Assembly: GCF_013705725.1 (NCBI RefSeq)
Contig: NZ_CP055481.1
Span: 3,038,001 to 3,102,000, forward strand
Length of the DNA stretch: 64,000 bases
Reading direction: 5' to 3'
Source: Klebsiella sp. RHBSTW-00484
GTDB lineage: Bacteria > Pseudomonadota > Gammaproteobacteria > Enterobacterales > Enterobacteriaceae
Part shown: piece after piece, positions 45,926 through 54,529 of the stretch
Layout: the number at the start of each line of letters is the position of its first letter
Position numbering within the stretch: position 1 is the first letter of the stretch
Program-made: the position numbers and the translations under genes
The notes under the pieces: generated by a model
The model's input: only the letters and a program-made list of their open reading frames with translations
The model's database searches: none
What the model was told of the DNA's origin: nothing

Positions 45926-46228
45926 TCACGAACTCACCTCGCGTACCTGGCAACTCATCAGTATGTATTGAGCATCTTTACACTTATGGTGATCTATTAA
46001 CGGCACAAGTCGCCTGAAATGTTCACTTGCACAATGCCGGTCAAGCGCCGCCCGATCCGGCCACTCTTCGATAAAAATGAAATGACCCGGATCTTTTTCA
46101 TCAATATACAGATCATAAGCGATGCAAAGAGGTTCCTTTTTAGTGGACGCTATTAACTCGCGGTACAAAGGCATAACAGCCTCAATATCCTCAGGTTTTA
46201 TAAAATCTTCGGCGATGACTTTTAACAT
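45926..46228 (-). CDS. YgiN-like antibiotic biosynthesis monooxygenase-fold protein (putative quinol monooxygenase)
   Basis: The protein has 100 residues from MLKVIAEDF, with TGGAGG 5 bases upstream. It is a single ABM ferredoxin-like barrel: MPLYRELIASTKKEPLCIAYDL, FIFIEEWPDRAALDRHCASEHF. E. coli YgiN is a quinol monooxygenase of this fold. It is a single gene. The substrate is not predictable. Confidence 0.85.
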   Translation of the reverse strand: MLKVIAEDFIKPEDIEAVMPLYRELIASTKKEPLCIAYDLYIDEKDPGHFIFIEEWPDRAALDRHCASEHFRRLVPLIDHHKCKDAQYILMSCQVREVSS

Positions 46229-46337
46229 TCCAACCTCCATGAAAAAGAAGAATTTGTACACTATGGCGTAAAGAGATTTTTGGCAAAGGTAACAATGGCC
46301 GGAAAAATTGCAGGAAGCCAGGGGATGATCCCGAGGT

Positions 46338-46580
46338 TTGCAACCGACGATCCTGACTCACGAGTCGGCTATTATAGCGCTGGCGATGTTGGGAATGGGC
46401 GTTTTGCTGCCGCTGTTTCGCTTTCTGGTCCCGCTGGTTTATTTCTGGCCGCATCCCTATGCCCAGATCATTCTTTTGCTTAGCGATTTTGTGCTGCTGA
46501 CGGGCGGCTTGTTATTTGTGACGTTTCACTCCATGCTCGAAGGGATCAGAGCGGAAAATGAGAATAAGGAGTTCATCTGA
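46338..46580 (+). pseudogene. DUF2975-type membrane protein, probably 5'-truncated
   Basis: The visible frame has 80 codons from a TTG. It covers the last two membrane spans and the typical charged C-terminus (MLEGIRAENENKEFI) of DUF2975 proteins, which normally have about four spans and twice this length. The sequence before 46338 shows no in-frame continuation. It is followed after 2 bases by the small XRE regulator usually paired with this family. Confidence 0.6.
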
Positions 46581-46582
46581 CT

Positions 46583-46789
46583 ATGGCAGTGGTGGTTAAT
46601 CTGGACAAAATGCTGGTGGAGAGAAAAATGACGTCCAGGGCGCTGGCGGCTTATGTCGGGATCACCGAGCAGAACCTGTCGCTGCTCAAATCGGGAAAGG
46701 TGAAAGGTATTCGTTTTGATACGCTGGCAAAAATCTGCCAGGCGCTGGAGTGTCAGCCAGGCGATATTCTCGCCTGGGAGGCGGATTAA
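46583..46789 (+). CDS. Small XRE/Cro-type helix-turn-helix regulator (YozG-like)
   Basis: The protein has 68 residues, essentially one Cro/C1 domain (LVERKMTSRALAAYVGITEQNLSLLKSGKVKGIRFDT, shown here as the HTH stretch; CQALECQPGDILAW). In many bacteria it follows a DUF2975 membrane protein, as here. The last 4 bases overlap the end of the convergent GntR gene. Confidence 0.85.
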   Translation: MAVVVNLDKMLVERKMTSRALAAYVGITEQNLSLLKSGKVKGIRFDTLAKICQALECQPGDILAWEAD

Positions 46790-47541
46790 CGCCCCTTATC
46801 AATCATACAGTTCCACTGTTGGCTCACGCTGCTCTGGCTGGTGGCGATCTGTAGCGACAGGCTGGCATCAAGGGTATGCGTGACGCTGTATTCAAGCACC
46901 ACGTCATCCAGATCGCGGGCGACTCGCTCAATGCGAAACAGCGGGCGCCCCGGCTCAATATTTAACAATCCCGCCGTGCGGGTATCGCAGCAAACCGGCG
47001 TATAGCGCTCCGTGGCGTTGGCTGGCGAGTAGCCGAAGGTTTCCCGCAGCTGCTTATACAGCGACCGGCTGCCGTCGACGTGGCTGAGATCGTTATAAAT
47101 CCGCCCATTTAGCCAGGTCAGAACGTGGCCGACCGGTTTTTCCCCCTGCACCAACAGCCGCTCCAGGCGCATCAGCTGGCTGCCTAAATCTAGCCCCATC
47201 TGCTCCGCCACGTCCTTATCTGCCATGGTCGAAATTAGCGACAGCACGTCCACTTCGACGACACCTGGCGCATCAAAGGTGGTCAGTACATCCGGGAGGT
47301 CGGTGTAGTATTTCTGCAACGCATCGCGGTTAATAAAGGTCCCTTTACCCTGCTCCCGATACACCATGCCTATGCTTGCCAGCGAATCTATCGCCTGTTT
47401 AATGGTGCCGCGCGCGACCTTGAATTCCCCGGCGAGCAGCAGCTCACCCGGGAGTTTATCGTCATAGGTAAAAGAGAGGATCCGCTGCAGGATAACGTCT
47501 TTTATCCTTAAATAGAGAGGGAGTCCATCCGACTCAAACAT
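46786..47541 (-). CDS. GntR-family regulator with UTRA effector domain (HutC type)
   Basis: The protein has 251 residues. N-terminal winged helix: YDDKLPGELLLAGEFKVARGTIKQAIDSLASIG. The C-terminal UTRA domain (about 85-235) binds small ligands such as sugar phosphates. It is the last gene of the PTS operon that begins at 52100, and it probably represses it until the phosphorylated substrate appears. Confidence 0.9.
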   Translation of the reverse strand: MFESDGLPLYLRIKDVILQRILSFTYDDKLPGELLLAGEFKVARGTIKQAIDSLASIGMVYREQGKGTFINRDALQKYYTDLPDVLTTFDAPGVVEVDVLSLISTMADKDVAEQMGLDLGSQLMRLERLLVQGEKPVGHVLTWLNGRIYNDLSHVDGSRSLYKQLRETFGYSPANATERYTPVCCDTRTAGLLNIEPGRPLFRIERVARDLDDVVLEYSVTHTLDASLSLQIATSQSSVSQQWNCMIDKGR

Positions 47542-47554
47542 ACTTGTGCTCCAC

Positions 47555-48295
47555 TCAGAGGTAGTGTATCTGGCTCCTGTATGTGCTCAGTATATCCTGA
47601 TTTATCGCCTGATTACCGTCTATGTTTGCGCTGGCGAGAATGGGCGGCGTGCACTCATTTTCCAGCATGATTTCGCAAATGCGCAGTACCAGACTGTTGG
47701 CAATCGTCGCGCCCATAATGGTGGATAACGGCGCGGCTTTTTGCGCCAGGCCCGGCAGGCTAACGGACGCATCGCCGTACTCGCAGTGGTTATCGATGGT
47801 AATGTCGGCAATATCGACCAGCAGCTTGCCGCTGGAGTGGCGTGATGTCACCCGCGCCGCCGTTGCGAGGCTGGTAATAGCAATAACCTTTGCCCCACAG
47901 GATTTCGCCGCCAGCGCGACATCAATCGTAATCGCGTTTCGCCCGGAGACTGAGTGAATCAACAGCGTATCACCCGCCCGCAGCGGCGACTGCTCAACCA
48001 GCACTCGCCCCAGATTTTCCACATTCTCCACCGCGCTGGTCAGGGTTAATGGCCTGACGTTAAGCATCAGTGCGGGAGTGAAAAGCGGATTGATAATGGC
48101 CAGACCGCCTGCCCGATAACTCATCTCTTCCGCCAGAATTCCGGCGTGGCTGGCCCCGAAAACAAAGATATTGCGCTGTGCCAGGATGCTCTGCGCCATC
48201 ATTTCCGCCGCCTGCAGTAGCTCATCTGGGCGTTGTTCGAGAAAAGCCAGCTTCTGGCGGATTTGGCTGTAATACTGCTTCAATGCATCGCTCAT
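47555..48295 (-). CDS. SIS-domain sugar-phosphate isomerase-like protein
   Basis: The protein has 246 residues. One SIS domain (about 30-170) shows IFVFGASHAGILAEEMSYRAGGL and LLIHSVSGRNAITIDVAL. It resembles the UPF0309/AgaS-like group, which acts on amino-sugar phosphates. It lies 15 bases after the IIC gene, so its substrate should be the imported sugar phosphate. The exact reaction is unknown. Confidence 0.85.
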   Translation of the reverse strand: MSDALKQYYSQIRQKLAFLEQRPDELLQAAEMMAQSILAQRNIFVFGASHAGILAEEMSYRAGGLAIINPLFTPALMLNVRPLTLTSAVENVENLGRVLVEQSPLRAGDTLLIHSVSGRNAITIDVALAAKSCGAKVIAITSLATAARVTSRHSSGKLLVDIADITIDNHCEYGDASVSLPGLAQKAAPLSTIMGATIANSLVLRICEIMLENECTPPILASANIDGNQAINQDILSTYRSQIHYL

Positions 48296-48309
48296 CTATT
48301 TTCTCCCCG

Positions 48310-49620
48310 TCAGAACATCAGCATGCTGGTCAAAAGGTGAATAAGCGGCGCAAGAACAAACATATCGCTGTCGCCGGCCCACAATGCGGTATCGGGAATG
48401 GTGTTGTTGATAAAACCAGTCACGCAGAAATATTGCCCCCACGCGACCACCGTCGAGGTGATAAATCCCGCCAGTAGCGCACCTTTATAGCCGCCGGTAA
48501 TATTGCCGAAAACGCCTGCCGTTCCGGCGTGGAAGAAAATCACAATCATACTGGGAATAAACACGTAGCCGGTGTAGCGGCCAATCAGGGTCAACCACAG
48601 CAGCGAACCAACAAACGCGCCGACAAAGCCTAACACCACCGCGTTTGGCGCAAAGTTAAACAGAATCGGGCAATCCAGCGCCGGTTTTGCGCCAGGAACC
48701 AGCCGCGAACCAATGCCGTTAAACGCCGGTACCATTTCACCAATAAACATGCGCACGCCAAGCAGCACCACGGCGATGCCGCCGGTAAACATCAGCGACT
48801 GTTTGAGCGCGTAAATATAAAAGCTCAGATCCCCCGATTGCGCGAGAATTTCAGCCGCCTTCGCCGTGCCTTTTATTTGCAGAATAAAGGTGCCGATAAA
48901 GAACAGCAGCGACATCGTTAATGCGGTCACTACGTTGGAGTCACGAAGAAAACCGAGTTTTTTCGGGACTTTGATATCCTCAGAACTAATTTTATTACGC
49001 GCAAATAGCTGTCCAAACAGCGCCCCAAGCAGAGCCACCGAGGCCGAAGTATGCCCCAGCGCCACGTTGTCGTTACCAGTAATTTTGCGTACCCAGGGCT
49101 GGACCAGCGCGGGTTGTAACGTCCAGTACAGGCCCATAATCACCGTCAGCATTAGCGTTAACTGCACCGCTGAAATACCGGGTTCGGTGTTCACCATTAC
49201 CCCGGCAAAAATCATTGTGGTCCAGAACATCATGTGCCCGGTGAGATAGATATATTTAAAGCGCGTGAGCCGGGCCAGCAGCAGGTTGATGGCGAATCCC
49301 CCGGCGATGGCGATCGTCACGCTGCTGCCGTAGCGCTCGCTAAAACGCGCCTGACCGATAATATTGGTCAGGTTCATCGAACTGAGGCCGAATACCTCGG
49401 TCCAGATAGGCTGAAATATCAGTAAAGCGGAAACGATAATCCCGGCTCCCGCGCCGATGATCAGAAAGCCCAGAATCCCTTTCAGGGTGCCGGAAACAAT
49501 ATCAGCGAGCGGTTTCTTTTGCAGCACCAGGCCCAGCAACACAATCAGGCCAATTAAAATCGACGCCTCACCAAAAATATTGATCGTTATCCAGCGCAGA
49601 ACGCCAAGAAATTCACTCAT
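48310..49620 (-). CDS. PTS system IIC component, ascorbate (UlaA/SgaT) family
   Basis: The protein has 436 residues with about 11 hydrophobic segments, typical of UlaA/SgaT permeases (ISLI-type start LRWITINIFGEASILIGLIVLLG; ARFSERYGSSVTIAIAGGF; GEMVPAFNGIGSRLVPGAKPALDCP). It translocates and, with IIB and IIA, phosphorylates a sugar acid or related compound. It overlaps the IIB gene by 4 bases. Confidence 0.88.
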   Translation of the reverse strand: MSEFLGVLRWITINIFGEASILIGLIVLLGLVLQKKPLADIVSGTLKGILGFLIIGAGAGIIVSALLIFQPIWTEVFGLSSMNLTNIIGQARFSERYGSSVTIAIAGGFAINLLLARLTRFKYIYLTGHMMFWTTMIFAGVMVNTEPGISAVQLTLMLTVIMGLYWTLQPALVQPWVRKITGNDNVALGHTSASVALLGALFGQLFARNKISSEDIKVPKKLGFLRDSNVVTALTMSLLFFIGTFILQIKGTAKAAEILAQSGDLSFYIYALKQSLMFTGGIAVVLLGVRMFIGEMVPAFNGIGSRLVPGAKPALDCPILFNFAPNAVVLGFVGAFVGSLLWLTLIGRYTGYVFIPSMIVIFFHAGTAGVFGNITGGYKGALLAGFITSTVVAWGQYFCVTGFINNTIPDTALWAGDSDMFVLAPLIHLLTSMLMF

Positions 49621-49904
49621 GACGACGCTCCCGGTTTCAGAATATTGGCCTGCGTCAATGCCCGGATTATTTCAGCGTTGTCGATATAGTTATTCACCAC
49701 CACCACCGGGCAGGATAGATGTTTTAGATTGTCCACCAGCTCGGCGTTGGTGATCACTACATCGGCATTGGCCGATGCGGCTGAAGAAACATCCATATGT
49801 TCAACGGAGGCCTGAATACCGTGCTGTTTTAACACCGTTTCGACGTTCATTTTTAAAATCAGGCTTGAGCCCATACCTAAACCACAGACTGTCAGAATTT
49901 TCAT
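49617..49904 (-). CDS. PTS system IIB component (UlaB-like)
   Basis: The protein has 95 residues. The phospho-cysteine loop lies at the N-terminus (ILTVCGLGMGSSLILK, Cys7), as in lactose/ascorbate-type IIB proteins. It passes phosphate from IIA to the substrate in IIC. The gap to IIA is 45 bases. Confidence 0.9.
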   Translation of the reverse strand: MKILTVCGLGMGSSLILKMNVETVLKQHGIQASVEHMDVSSAASANADVVITNAELVDNLKHLSCPVVVVNNYIDNAEIIRALTQANILKPGASS

Positions 49905-49949
49905 CGCTATTCACTCCGTGTTAATTAAGCTACAAACGCTGCGAGCAGC

Positions 49950-50384
49950 CTACGACGCGCTGGCTAACAGCTGATAAAGTTGTTCAGGATCGTGAGAATG
50001 CATCAGGGTATGCAGGTTATGATCATCGCTCAGCACGGTGACGATATGCTGGATAAGATGGATATGCGCATCGCTGCTGGTTGCCGAAAGCCCCAGCACC
50101 ACCTGCACCGGGTCGTTTTCCACATGACCAAACGCCAGCGGCTCGCGCAACCTGATTAGGCTGATTTGCGCCTTAATGGCCCCCTGTTCGGGGCGGGCGT
50201 GAGGCAGCGCCAGCCCTGGCGCAATGACAAAATAGGGGCCAAGCTCACGGTAGCTATCAACCATGGCCTGAACGTATTGCGGGCTACAGGCTCCCGCGCG
50301 ACAGAGCGCGTTCCCCGCTTCGCGGATCGCCTCCTCCGGGCTGCTGGCCGGGCAATCAACCTTTATCGACTGACTTTCGATCAT
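49950..50384 (-). CDS. PTS system IIA component (fructose/mannitol/ascorbate type, UlaC-like)
   Basis: The protein has 144 residues of the PTS_EIIA_2 domain. The active-site histidine is in GLALPHARPEQGA (His62). It accepts phosphate from HPr. Its start lies 29 bases inside the end of the creatininase gene, so the two are tightly coupled. Confidence 0.9.
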   Translation of the reverse strand: MIESQSIKVDCPASSPEEAIREAGNALCRAGACSPQYVQAMVDSYRELGPYFVIAPGLALPHARPEQGAIKAQISLIRLREPLAFGHVENDPVQVVLGLSATSSDAHIHLIQHIVTVLSDDHNLHTLMHSHDPEQLYQLLASAS

Positions 50385-51117
50385 CGGCGGCTCCTTGCGT
50401 TAAGTGATGGCGAATAGAGGCCAGGGTAGTCTCCAGCGCCTGCTGAACGAAGGCACGGCCTTTCTCTTCGCAGGCCCTGGTGGGGTCACCCAGCACGGCG
50501 TAATCAGAAAACTCGGTCCAGCGTATCGGTTGATAGCGGAAATTCTGTGGAAATACCGGATAGTGCTCACGGGCGTTAGCCATGGTGACGAACTCCGGGG
50601 CCAGCGCCAGCATCAGCGAGGTTTCGACCTCATCGGCATGCATATAGCCGGGATAAGCCACCGCCGAGGTTTGCCGCTTTTGCACCTCCTGCTCCATACC
50701 TGCCCAGCTGTAGCTGAGCAGCGTGATGTCTTTCTCCTTTAGCTGGCGGGAAGCCGCTTTAATAGCGTCAAAATTGCCGTAATGTGCGTTGATCACCGCC
50801 GTGGTGGTAATGCCGTAGCTGGCCATATTCTCCGCCAGCGACACCAGCATCGACGTCAGTTGTTCATTGCCGATATCAATCGCGCCCGCATGCCCGCGCA
50901 GCGACCACACCTGGCTGTAAGAAATAACGGGCAGGCTCAGCGCGCACTCGCCTAACTGTTCATCGAGCAGCGCGCAAAAGCGCTCGGCCAGCAGGTTGTC
51001 GGTATCCAGCGGTAGGTGATCGCCGTGTGGCTCGACCGCACCCAGCGGTAGCAAGGTAATCTGCGCCTTCTGCAGTGCGAGCCGGGCTTCACGTTCATTT
51101 AAATGGTGCAGTTTCAT
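50356..51117 (-). CDS. Creatininase-family metal-dependent amidohydrolase
   Basis: The protein has 253 residues. The family metal-site motif is LLPLGAVEPHGDHLPLDTD (Glu, His and Asp), with later NAHYGNFDA and DEVETSLML. Members open cyclic amides or related rings. With a phosphotriesterase-like lactonase next to it and a PTS transporter, it may process a cyclic sugar derivative. It starts 11 bases after the phosphotriesterase gene. Confidence 0.87.
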   Translation of the reverse strand: MKLHHLNEREARLALQKAQITLLPLGAVEPHGDHLPLDTDNLLAERFCALLDEQLGECALSLPVISYSQVWSLRGHAGAIDIGNEQLTSMLVSLAENMASYGITTTAVINAHYGNFDAIKAASRQLKEKDITLLSYSWAGMEQEVQKRQTSAVAYPGYMHADEVETSLMLALAPEFVTMANAREHYPVFPQNFRYQPIRWTEFSDYAVLGDPTRACEEKGRAFVQQALETTLASIRHHLTQGAADDRKSVDKG

Positions 51118-51128
51118 TGCACCTCTCC

Positions 51129-52100
51129 TTAACCAAAAGCGAAGTAACGCGCCGGATTTTCGACAAAGAAATCATGCAGTAACGCTTCGCCGTCAAACCC
51201 GGCCTCCCGCGCCTCTTCGACGAATCTTGGCCGCCAGTCGCTGAGGATAAACTTCAGCCCCAATCCCCCTTTGCCGTAATGCGCGCTCATCGATTTGCGG
51301 GCAAAATCGCCGCCGATGAGGATTTGCTTTTGATAACCTTGCTGGCACAGCGCCAGAATGGCCTGGGTGCGGATATGTTCAGGGTAATATTTGATGCGGC
51401 TGATACCGTCAAAAGAGAGAAACGCCCCGGTGTTGGCGATCTGACGGTGTAGCCAGGGATCGGGGTTGCGATCCATATGAGCGAAACATAAGCGGGAAAG
51501 ATCCAGCCCCAGACGGGTAAATATCTGCGCCTGTTCTAATCCCATCGTCCCCATTTCCGTATGGCTGTGCATCGGCGCGCCAGTGCGTTGCTGGGCGCGG
51601 ACAATGACTTCCATGGTTTTTCTCTCTAACGGAGAAATCGTGTTATATCCCGTACCACACTTCACCACCCCGGCCCGATGCGGGGTTCCTTCGATCCCCT
51701 CGGTGACCTCGTGGCAGACGTGCTCAACCAGTTCATCAATTTCTGAGTTGGCAATCCAGTCAGCAAAGCTTTGTGAAGAGCCTGGACGCAGGCTGCTCCA
51801 CAGAAAGCCTTTGTTAAAACCGGCGGTGGCGATAATGTGCAGTTGCTGACGCTGGGCCATTTCGGCGACGGTTGCCGCATGGCGACCATAATCCGGGGCG
51901 GTGGCGTCGTAGATAGCGTTGCCACCAGCAAGACGGAAATCACTTAATTCACGCTCGGAAGCCTGCGGGTCATCCAGCAAAAGGTCGTCATCCTGACGTT
52001 CTGCCCAATAAGGCGGAATACAGTAGATATGATCGTGGCTGTAGGTCACGCCCAGTTGATTAGCGGCAATGTCGCCGTTTAAGGTACGAATGATGCCCAT
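51129..52100 (-). CDS. Phosphotriesterase-family hydrolase (Php-like), lysine variant
   Basis: The protein has 323 residues from MGIIRTLNG, with GGGGAG 8 bases upstream; an upstream start is rejected. TIM-barrel metal ligands: VTYSHDHIYC (HxH), GVVKCGTGYN (bridging Lys), MHSHTEMG, FAHMDRNPD and GGDFARKS (Asp). Many relatives are lactonases or sugar-lactone hydrolases rather than true phosphotriesterases. It is the first gene of the PTS operon. Confidence 0.87.
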   Translation of the reverse strand: MGIIRTLNGDIAANQLGVTYSHDHIYCIPPYWAERQDDDLLLDDPQASERELSDFRLAGGNAIYDATAPDYGRHAATVAEMAQRQQLHIIATAGFNKGFLWSSLRPGSSQSFADWIANSEIDELVEHVCHEVTEGIEGTPHRAGVVKCGTGYNTISPLERKTMEVIVRAQQRTGAPMHSHTEMGTMGLEQAQIFTRLGLDLSRLCFAHMDRNPDPWLHRQIANTGAFLSFDGISRIKYYPEHIRTQAILALCQQGYQKQILIGGDFARKSMSAHYGKGGLGLKFILSDWRPRFVEEAREAGFDGEALLHDFFVENPARYFAFG

Positions 52101-52152
52101 GTTTCTTGCTCCCCGGAACGGATAAGAAGGTGCTTTCAACATAGGTGAGCGC

Positions 52153-52170
52153 CACTTGTCCAGTCAAGTG
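52153..52170. promoter_or_regulatory. Inverted repeat at the PTS operon promoter, candidate GntR operator
   Basis: CACTTG and CAAGTG are separated by 6 bases, 53 bases upstream of the first gene. Further CACTTG half sites occur near 52258, which would suit a cooperative repressor. Confidence 0.45.
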
Positions 52171-52284
52171 ATCAAGTTCGCATCAGTAATACAAAATTCT
52201 TATCTGTGAGCCAGGTCTGATGTTCACGTTTTAACCCGTCGAGCGTGCCCACTTATCACTTGAATACGTTTTTTGCATTTCAGA

Positions 52285-52305
52285 GTATGTGACGTTGTCA
52301 CATAC
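52285..52305. promoter_or_regulatory. Perfect palindrome upstream of the PTS operon
   Basis: GTATGTGAC and GTCACATAC are perfect 9-base arms around GTT. The core TGTGA-N5-TCACA resembles a CRP site but has 5 instead of 6 central bases. It lies about 185 bases before the first PTS-operon gene and 211 before the small gene at 52516. It could serve CRP, or a regulator with a shorter spacer. Confidence 0.55.
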
Positions 52306-52515
52306 GATTTTATCAAAGAGAAAGTTATTCTAATGGAATTAAATCTGCCCCTTTGCGTCATGAATTAATTATTTCCCTTGTAAAAACAAACAAATGCGCA
52401 CTCAAGCAAGACGGTAAGTTTCAGGCTAATAATTACGTTAATTGATTAAAATGTTTAATTGAATGAATCGATAAAAGGAGTATTGTTAAAAACAATGATG
52501 AGCGGAGATAAGTAA

Positions 52516-52764
52516 ATGTTACGAGATTTTTTGTTGGTAGAAAAAGAAGATCGCCTGGTTGAACAACAATGCGCAAGCGACGATATGATAAACGCAACGG
52601 ATGTCACTGAATGGATCATTATCAATAGCAACGGCGACAAAAAAGGCCGTGTGGCCTTATTTAATCAGTTTACTACCCGTCGTTCGTATTGTGTGAATTA
52701 CCGCATAACGCAGTTTGATAATAGTGGACGAGTTGTTGTCGACCGTCTGGCGGATTCCATTTAA
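52516..52764 (+). CDS. Small protein of unknown function
   Basis: The protein has 82 residues, is charged and soluble, and has no signal peptide or membrane span (MLRDFLLVEKEDRLVEQQCA ... DRLADSI). GGAG lies 8-10 bases before the ATG, and a strong hairpin follows the stop, so it looks like a complete single-gene unit. I do not recognise the family. Confidence 0.6.
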   Translation: MLRDFLLVEKEDRLVEQQCASDDMINATDVTEWIIINSNGDKKGRVALFNQFTTRRSYCVNYRITQFDNSGRVVVDRLADSI

Positions 52765-52785
52765 TTACTAAAACCCCACCAGCGG

Positions 52786-52813
52786 CTAAGAGCCTAATGG
52801 GATAGGCTCTTAG
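52786..52813 (+). terminator. Terminator-like hairpin after the small gene
   Basis: CTAAGAGCCTA and TAGGCTCTTAG form a perfect 11-bp stem with a 6-base loop. No long T run follows. Confidence 0.65.
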
Positions 52814-52954
52814 TTACGCCCCCCCTCCCCAGCGCCTGAAATTCCTCTGCCTGTAACATAAACGCGACACCGTTCTCATTACCATTTCATTGCTGTGGTT
52901 AATCTAAACGTGTGTGTCTTCGTACACACGTTTTTCTATCAACAAGGAAGGTAC

Positions 52955-53179
52955 ATGTTTCCAGAACACAGAGAGTTGATTTCTCGATTGAAAACCTCGC
53001 ACTCACGCTTTCAATCGCTATTCGAAAAACATAACGCGCTCGATCACGATATTTCCCGGATAGAAGGAGCTGACGGCAAAGGATACAGTCTTGAGCTTGT
53101 TCATATGAAGAAAGAAAAACTTCTGTTGAAGGATGAGTTACTGAAAATCCTCCAGCATGAGAGCCTGAATCAGGCCTGA
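52955..53179 (+). CDS. ydcH: YdcH (DUF465 family)
   Basis: The protein has 74 residues from MFPEHRELI, equal in length to E. coli YdcH, with AAGGAAGG before the ATG; a longer frame upstream is rejected. It is an entirely helical, coiled-coil-prone DUF465 protein (HRELISRLKTSHSRFQSLF; KKEKLLLKDELLKILQ). The function is unknown. The gene is a terminus-region marker in E. coli as well. Confidence 0.9.
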   Translation: MFPEHRELISRLKTSHSRFQSLFEKHNALDHDISRIEGADGKGYSLELVHMKKEKLLLKDELLKILQHESLNQA

Positions 53180-53189
53180 CGCTTCGATT

Positions 53190-53213
53190 AAGGCCGCCAG
53201 ATAGCGGCCTTTC
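53190..53213 (+). terminator. Rho-independent terminator of ydcH
   Basis: AAGGCCGC and GCGGCCTT form an 8-bp stem with a 6-base loop, followed by TTTCTTCTCTC, 10 bases after the stop codon. Confidence 0.8.
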
Positions 53214-53229
53214 TTCTCTCAACTTCCGG

Positions 53230-54066
53230 CTACGAACGGATAAACGCCAGCAGATCGGCGTTAATCACATCAGCATGGGTGGTATGCATACCGTGCGGGT
53301 AGCCGGGGTAAATTTTTAGCTGGCTATCAGACAGGAGTTTATCCTGCAATATCGCCGCGTTCTGATAGGGAACAACCTGATCATCATCCCCCTGCATAAC
53401 CAGTACCGGTAGCGTAATGGCTTTTAAATCCTCGGTCTGATCGGTTTCAGAAAACGCCTTAATCCCCTCATAGTGTGCCTTCGCACTGCCAATCATACCC
53501 TGCCGCCACCAGTTCTGAATGGTGCCTTGCGACACTTCTGCGCCATCGCGGTTAAAGCCATAAAAAGGCCCGGAAGCGACGTCGAGATAAAACTGCGCGC
53601 GGTTAGCAGCCAGCGCCTGGCGAAAACCATCAAAAACTTCAACAGGTGTCCCGCCTGGATTGTTGTCCGTTTTGACCATCAATGGCGGAACCGAACTGAT
53701 AAGCACCGCTTTAGCGACGCGTCCCTGCGGTTGGCCATACTGTGCAACATAGCGCGCAACCTGCCCGCCGCCGGTAGAATGCCCGATATGCACGGCGTTA
53801 TGCAGATCCAGATGTTCCGCCACAGCCGAAGCGTCCGCGGCGTAATGATCCATATCATGACCTTCACTCACCTGGTCTGAGCGACCGTGACCGCGCCGGT
53901 CAATAGCAATCACCCGGAAGCCTTCCGCCAGGAAAAACAGCATCTGGTTATCCCAATCATCCGCGCTTAACGGCCAGCCATGGTGAAATACAATGGGCTG
54001 CGCATCTCTGGAACCCCAGTCTTTATAGAAAATATTAACGCCGTCTTTGGTTGTCACAAATGCCAT
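53230..54066 (-). CDS. Alpha/beta hydrolase of the non-heme chloroperoxidase type
   Basis: The protein has 278 residues. Nucleophile elbow GHSTGGGQ (Ser about 97), oxyanion region [13 protein letters not shown], acid in [11 protein letters not shown], and histidine in [13 protein letters not shown]. Enzymes of this group act as esterases with cofactor-free perhydrolase side activity. There is no signal peptide. It is a single gene divergent from the DeoR-ribokinase operon. Confidence 0.9.
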   Translation of the reverse strand: MAFVTTKDGVNIFYKDWGSRDAQPIVFHHGWPLSADDWDNQMLFFLAEGFRVIAIDRRGHGRSDQVSEGHDMDHYAADASAVAEHLDLHNAVHIGHSTGGGQVARYVAQYGQPQGRVAKAVLISSVPPLMVKTDNNPGGTPVEVFDGFRQALAANRAQFYLDVASGPFYGFNRDGAEVSQGTIQNWWRQGMIGSAKAHYEGIKAFSETDQTEDLKAITLPVLVMQGDDDQVVPYQNAAILQDKLLSDSQLKIYPGYPHGMHTTHADVINADLLAFIRS

Positions 54067-54529
54067 GCTACAAACTCCTCTAATGAGAAAACAAGGCTGC
54101 TGGCTGACGCCTGCAGTGAGTCGGGTATAAGGGGTGAATGTTCTGTCTGGTGGCTATCACGTCTCGTGGGTATGAAAATGGTTTGGCTGAAAAAGTGTAG
54201 ATGATTTTTGGCGATGCGGGGCGTTCGCATTTCATTGTGCGTTTGAAGGCACCAGATGCTTGATCGGGATGAGTGTCGTGTTACGTGATAATGAATCCAT
54301 TTCGCCAATAAGAATAAGCTCAATAAGGAAATATTTTTACAACCACAAAACATATTATCGAATTAGCCAACATCACTAACTAACGACCCAACACTGGCTA
54401 TATCTGCAGACATAAACACAGCATTCCTTACTCAATTTTTGCTTTTTTTTGGTTTTACCCACAAGTTTATGGCTACTATCACACCGCCAAAATACAGAAA
54501 TATTACATTTGTATTCAGTGAGGTGAGGT
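54067..54529. other. Divergent intergenic region
   Basis: This region of 463 bases lies between the chloroperoxidase-like gene and the DeoR-ribokinase operon and is AT-rich towards the operon. I see no gene and no clear operator. It must carry both promoters. Confidence 0.55.

Noticed and set aside
52285..52305. Canonical CRP site upstream of the PTS operon
   Set aside because: The half sites TGTGA and TCACA are present but separated by 5 rather than 6 bases, so it is reported only as a palindrome of uncertain regulator.
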